The translations under genes were made by a program, and so were the position numbers. DNA of 64,000 bases from Azorinus chamasolen. Its lineage: Eukaryota; Mollusca; Bivalvia; Cardiida; Solecurtidae. Location of the stretch: positions 44,493,552 to 44,557,551 of the forward strand of contig OY755252.1 in assembly GCA_963576725.1 (NCBI GenBank), given 5' to 3'. Every line of letters begins with the position of its first letter. Positions within the stretch are counted from its first letter, which is position 1. The notes below the pieces were generated by a model that was not told the DNA's origin, did no database searches, and worked only from the letters and a program-made list of their open reading frames with translations. Positions 60,020 through 64,000 of this stretch are shown one piece after another.

Positions 60020-60230
60020 TTCACCTGCTAGAGCTCATTTTGACGCTTTTGCAAACAGAGTAGACCCATATCAGACGGCTCATGTAAGATGATCTGCTCT
60101 GTTTATTCATGAAATAATAAACAAGTAGATATCATTTTATAGTTTCCTCTAAGACTACAATTCCTGTGTTATTACGTCATTATAAAATTCAGTTTATTAA
60201 TATTCATTTCTTAAATGCATATTCATGGTC
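60020..60230 (-). mobile_element. Family C element, worn
   Basis: GCTTTTGCAAACAGAGTAGACCC, core with right arm reduced, TTATTAATATTCATTTC and GCATATTCATGG. Confidence 0.6.
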
Positions 60231-60324
60231 GCGCTGAGCTTGAGAAAAAATAGTTTGAGACAAAGGTGTTGACCAATACAGGTAATTAGATAGGACAACA
60301 GCTAAGGGCGCGCACTCAAGTACT

Positions 60325-60430
60325 AAGATCGTCCTTTCTCCACCAAACCCTACGTTGTGACCACTCTTTAGGGTCCTATCTTCGAAACGATTCTAAAAGA
60401 GTGGTCAAAACATAGTGTTCGGTTGAGAAA
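60325..60430. repeat. Family L foldback
   Basis: CTCCACCAAACCCTACGTTGTG and CATAGTGTTCGGTTGAG arms with GACCACTCTTTAGGG...AAAAGAGTGGTC inside. Confidence 0.5.
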
Positions 60431-60572
60431 TAAAAGAGATGCTCTTGCCAATTTATATGTTAATTTACGCATCTTAATTGGTCCTCTGATTACGTAGGTA
60501 TGCATGATACTAACCGATGAAAAACAATCAGGGAAAGGTCCCATGTTGAGATGTGGGAACATAAATACATGT

Positions 60573-60725
60573 ACAGTAAACCCATCTAAACCGGAACTTT
60601 AATACATACATATTTAGATCTTTAATGTAACTGACTGGCTGCTTAATGCAGAGTGAGAGTCCAACAGATAGCTCATTTTGGAGCTTTCTCCTTGACTCCC
60701 ACCATGCAGTGGGGGCCTCTAAAGC
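60573..60725. repeat. Family G element, right end missing
   Basis: CAGTAAACCCATCTAAACCGG, CTGGCTGCTTAATGCAGAGTG, GAGCTTTCTCCTTGACTCCC; closes with GGGGGCCTCTAAAGCC. Confidence 0.5.
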
Positions 60726-60759
60726 CATTACGTCATCAGTTAATCATCTACCTAATACA

Positions 60760-60880
60760 CAATCATCTTTCAAAGCCTTTGCACACAAGGTAGACCCTGA
60801 ATAGACATCGTAGATTACTGTATGAGCCGTCTGATCAGGGTCTGCTCATTCTGTTATGGATTAACCTCGATCTGATTCAC
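60760..60880 (-). repeat. Family C core fragment
   Basis: AAGCCTTTGCACACAAGGTAG, then TGAGCCGTCTGATCAGGGTCTGCTC. Confidence 0.45.
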
Positions 60881-61084
60881 TGGGGGCCAATTACGTATTA
60901 TTATCAAATGTTTTGCTACGACAATTTATATGGGTATTTTAATAGATTTGACGAAGCCAGTGTATCAATTGGGAAATGTTTTCCTACGAAAACAAAATTG
61001 CCTTCGTAGGAAAACAAATCTATTATAATACTCATATAAATTGTCGTAGCAAAACATTTTGATAACAATACGTAGTTTGTCCCC
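60881..61084. repeat. Family M long foldback (~200 bp)
   Basis: AAATGTTTTGCTACGACAAT to TAATAGATTT is mirrored by AAATCTATTATAATACTC to GCAAAACATTT, with an inner pair GTTTTCCTACGAA/TTCGTAGGAAAAC. Outer GGGGGCCAATTACGTATT and ATACGTAGTTTGTCCCC continue the symmetry. Confidence 0.8.
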
Positions 61085-61146
61085 AGTGTGATTATACAGT
61101 TTATTCCTTGGCAGGCAAACACTCTGTATTGATATGCCATTACTAA

Positions 61147-61345
61147 TTTCCAATTCATATTGTATCGTGTAATTATTTCCAATTCATATTGTATCGTGTA
61201 ATTATTTCCAATTCATATTGTATCGTGTAATTATTTCTAATTCATATTGCATCGTGTAATTATTTCTAATTCATATTGTATCGTGTAATTATTTCTAATT
61301 CATATTGTATCGTGTAATTATTTCTAATTCATATTGTATCATGTA
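61147..61345. repeat. 29 bp minisatellite
   Basis: About seven units of TTTCYAATTCATATTGTATC plus GTGTAATTA. The last unit runs into TTATTTCTTACACGAATACC, the family C tail, which the unit resembles. Confidence 0.92.
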
Positions 61346-61457
61346 ATTATTTCTTACACGAATACCTGTGGTGTAAAGCGTTACATAGATAGGTTTTCAA
61401 AGTACAGGTGTTGCTTAATGCAGGCAGCCTTTCTGCACAATGGTAGTCCTACATTAA

Positions 61458-62028
61458 CCCTTTCCTTCATACAAATGTGTTTTCACACATATGCAAACAG
61501 AGTATACCCAGAGCAGAGGCTCCTATAGGAGTTGTATGATCAGGGTCTGTTCTGTTTGCTAATGGCATTTGGTAAATCTGTTTCTTTAGGTTCTAAAATC
61601 TTCCATATTTTATTTTAACTATTTTGTTCATGAACATTCAGTAGGTACTGACATTTGAAATAACTAGAAAAGTGTGTCTGTAAGACACAGCGATGCCCCC
61701 CGTGGTGGTGCGGCACGTAACATTCCTAAGGCATTTGACCTTGACATTGTCCAGACATGCCGACAGCATGGGTAGGGTGTGCAATGAAAGTATAGATGGT
61801 ATTGAATGTGTGTATGCAATTTAATGCGAATAGCTACTGTGGTTAGGGAGATATAAGACCAAAAAAAACTGACAACCAACTGCACGTAAATGTGGCAACC
61901 GATTGCACGTAAAATTTCCAAGTCATGACACACTGACAGACGGACAGACGAACGGACATGTGCAAAACATAATGCCCCACCCCCTTGACTATCGTCAACG
62001 GGGACATAAAAATAGATCATGGAAATGG
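61458..62028 (+). mobile_element. Family B TTAA element, interrupted by a pearl-like element
   Basis: TTAA at 61454-61457 and 62029-62032. It is normal B text to GAAATAACTAGAAAA, then the inserted element, then ATAGATCATGGAAATGG. Confidence 0.75.
61672..62008 (-). mobile_element. Short pearl/Helentron-like element without tandem core
   Basis: A TGTCTGTAAGACACAG hairpin and GATGCCCCCCGTGG lie at one end; a GACAGACGGACAGACG microsatellite and CCCCACCCCCTTGACTATCG lie at the other. The microsatellite and end hairpin recall 30230-31490. The 134-codon minus frame here is not a gene. Confidence 0.5.
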
Positions 62029-62029
62029 T

Positions 62030-62355
62030 TAAATGTAAGTTACCACATGTCTTAAGAGCATGAAACAAGGTTTACAGGTTATACACAAGGCTTAAAGTAA
62101 AATAATCTAAAAGCAGAAGCAGAATTAGATGAAATATACGTGTTTTTTTTCAAGAATAGCTCCTTTATTTCGGCACTTAACCGTGTGTTAAGACCCAAAA
62201 GAAAATATCTCATCGAGACACAGGTCTGAGAAAATGTCGATTTTGGAATTTGAAATGCGCATCTTTATATCTCTGTTGAAAGGCTCTGAAACAAGTCTAA
62301 TGGAACTTGGTAAGCACATTGCAAAATGTTTACATAAATAATTTAGTTCTGCATC
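62030..62355. other. Unassigned stretch
   Basis: No gene or repeat recognised. Confidence 0.3.
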
Positions 62356-62357
62356 AA

Positions 62358-62604
62358 CTATTTCCCTCATATATAACCGTGCTTGAAACTCACGCATTGA
62401 CAAACAGAGTAGACCAAGATCAGAAGGATCCTATAGGAGCCGTCTGATCAGGGTCTGCTCTGTTTGCTAATGAAAATTTGAGATATCTGGGTTTTTTTAC
62501 TTTCTAAAATGGCTACAATTTTCCACCTTCAATATTTCATTACATGTATATCTATTTTGTAAAAGAATATTCAGTAGGCATTGAAATAGAACAGAGAAAG
62601 GGTT
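62358..62604 (+). mobile_element. Family B element
   Basis: TTTCCCTCATATATAACCG, core ACCAAGATCAGAAGGATCC...GCCGTCTGATCAGGGTC, AAATGGCTACAATTTTCC, AACAGAGAAAGGGTTAG. Confidence 0.8.
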
Positions 62605-62790
62605 AGACTCCTTATCCGGCTATTCGCGACTTGACTCGCATTTGCAAACAGCCGGGTCCAGATGAGATGCCGAGTAACTCCAGATGAGATGCCGAGTAAC
62701 TCCAGATGAGATGCCGAGTAACTCGGTGTCTCTTCAGGATACAAGTTGCTTAGCACACGGTTAATGTTTTTTTCAAAGGCTTTATCCAAT
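62605..62790 (+). repeat. Family N element with triplicated arm
   Basis: CTTATCCGGCTATTCGCG, then CCAGATGAGATGCCGAGTAACT three times in tandem, then CTCGGTGTCTCTTCAGG. The tandem triplication of one hairpin arm suggests slippage at the palindrome. Confidence 0.6.
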
Positions 62791-62799
62791 CAGAGTCGG

Positions 62800-63170
62800 T
62801 AAATACATGTAGTGTCCCTGACACAAAGGTGAGCTGATGCTTCCTTCTCACAGAGGGGGTAAGGTTTAAAGACCCCGTTTTTCATTCTCTAAATGTCCTG
62901 TTTAAAGAGGCTCTGCTGTATTTCTGTTTGAAGCAGTTTACTGTTTTCGACGTCGAGAGAATTAAACACCTTAATTCACTTCCATCTGTTCCAATTGGCG
63001 CTAATTAAATTGCTGTCGCTCCTGGTTTTCTCCCAGCGCAGATTTCGAGTGGCACTGTTTCATTCAATCTAAATTAAGTAAACATGGGACATCTTCACCT
63101 CCCGGCAGCAATTCATAGCGTTTCCCCCTAAGTATTATTAAAATCTCAGTAAATACAGTAGACTCTCTAA
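62800..63170. other. Unassigned stretch
   Basis: A locally less repetitive segment, including CGACGTCGAGAGAATTAAAC and CTCCTGGTTTTCTCCCAGCG. No gene recognised. Confidence 0.3.
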
Positions 63171-63180
63171 ATAAAATTAA

Positions 63181-63422
63181 CCCTTCGCTTGCTGAATTTT
63201 AAAATACATTTCCCCTTCATTACCCATGCCCTGTTGTATAATTACATATATCTTCGCTGTGTACAAGTATTTCGCTGTGAAATCACTGCTGTGGAGTGCA
63301 CTGGTTGCACAATCAACTTGTAAATAGTGCAGACCCTGATGAGACAGCTCCTGCAGGAGCTGTCTCATCTGGGTCTTCACTATTTACAGGTAGGTATATT
63401 GACGTGAATAGCAAGCGGAGGG
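63181..63422 (-). mobile_element. Family A TTAA element
   Basis: TTAA at 63177-63180 and 63423-63426; ends CCCTTCGCTTGCT / AGCAAGCGGAGGG-like; core intact. Confidence 0.92.
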
Positions 63423-63574
63423 TTAAATGGATGTCTTAAAGAGCATGTGGCTGCTTAACCAGTTTATATCCATATCATTTAAGAAAAACTCGCACAGATC
63501 CTACTTTGGGACTCATTCATATTTCACGTAGAGGTGGGCACAACAAACACAATATTTGCTGACGTAAGCCACTG

Positions 63575-63660
63575 ACACTGATGGGTTCAGCAAACAGTGT
63601 AGGGCCTGCTCAGAAGGCTCCTTCAGGGGCCCTCTGATCTGGGTCTTCACTGCTTACAAA
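63575..63660. repeat. Core-bearing fragment, same variant as 14140
   Basis: GGGTTCAGCAAACAGTGTAGG, GGCTCCTTCAGGGGCC, TCTGATCTGGGTCTTCACTGC. Confidence 0.4.
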
Positions 63661-63751
63661 TGGACTTTTTAAGGGTGAAATTTCAAAAGTGAGCTTAATG
63701 CAGGAAGCTCTTATATGACACTATGTTAACACTTACCATGTTTTTAATTAA

Positions 63752-63972
63752 CCCTTTCCTCCATAAATACGCCTTTCTACGCCTCTGTAAAAGTCATTTT
63801 TTGAAACAATTGTGATAAATAGAGCATTTGCTCCTTAGGAGCAAATGCTCTATTTATCACAATGGTTTCATAACTACAAATTCTAAAATTTCCCTTTCCT
63901 CTAGTTAATACTCATTTTCATCAGATTAATTCAAAGTGTTTAGATCTAAAAATATCCTATGAGGTAATGGGT
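63752..63972 (-). mobile_element. Family D TTAA element
   Basis: TTAA at 63748-63751; GAGCATTTGCTCCTTAGGAGC centre; right end ATGGG followed by TTCA, a one-base change from TTAA. Confidence 0.85.
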
Positions 63973-64000
63973 TCAGTATGTCTGGTAAAACTGCAACCTG

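Noticed and set aside
61147..61345. CRISPR-like regular repeats
   Set aside because: Units are contiguous with no spacers, and the genome is an intron-bearing eukaryote; the same holds for arrays at 4617, 37107, 45645 and 48003.

Overview
This is animal nuclear DNA, AT-rich and intron-bearing, and most likely from a bivalve mollusc. It holds two spliced protein genes, a U2 snRNA cluster and a very dense load of short palindromic transposons. The bivalve call rests on repeat types I associate with bivalve genomes (elements with a roughly 160 bp tandem core plus a GACA microsatellite, and 'AGCTCACC...' elements) and on invertebrate-like U2 and CMC1 sequence. The species is not determined. There is no sign of operons, CRISPR arrays, phage or plasmid functions.

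Layout. Positions 1-21.7 kb are intergenic. They are packed with miniature inverted-repeat elements (families A-O below), several minisatellites and one decayed non-LTR retrotransposon fragment (3735-4275). Positions 21.7-30.1 kb hold four U2 snRNA genes on the plus strand in a tandem array. Long direct repeats flank the array, and one spacer carries two further insertions. Positions 31.6-39.0 kb hold CMC1 (plus strand, four coding exons, 151 aa, twin CX9C mitochondrial copper/COX assembly factor). Positions 45.5-54.5 kb hold PDCL3 (minus strand, six coding exons, 239 aa, phosducin-like/thioredoxin-fold chaperonin cofactor). The two genes converge. I built both gene models by hand; every junction keeps phase, has GT/AG boundaries and restores family motifs. 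Positions 55-64 kb are again intergenic and element-rich.

Element families, named here for convenience. Ending TTAA-CCC...GGG-TTAA (piggyBac-like target TTAA): A (CCCTTCGCTTGCT ends, about 242 bp); B (right end AACAGGGAAAGGG); C (GAATATTCATG at one end, GTAAAGGG at the other); D (centre AGAGCATTTGCTCC palindrome); I (CCCTTTCGGTGCC/CACCGCCG ends); J (CCCATTTGCTCCC ends). Ending TA-CAG...CTG-TA (Tc1/mariner/pogo-like): E (AAAACCTCTCTATAACGG), F (TTGAACTTCGATATCTCGAA), G (AAAACCCCTTTAAACCGG). Others: H (77-nt hairpin), K (about 350 bp with TGACGTCA motifs), L and M (foldbacks), N (GATGAGACGCCGAG core), O (core-only variant). No transposase gene for any of them is visible here, so all look non-autonomous.

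Main points for a second look: one palindromic core with the same mismatch recurs inside otherwise different TTAA families; the U2 array supplies exact empty and filled sites for two different elements; two U2 copies share a base change beside the branch-point recognition element, and one has a promoter deletion; two 77-nt hairpins differ by paired, stem-preserving substitutions; and a 24-bp minisatellite leaves about 400 nt without any AG upstream of the last PDCL3 exon.
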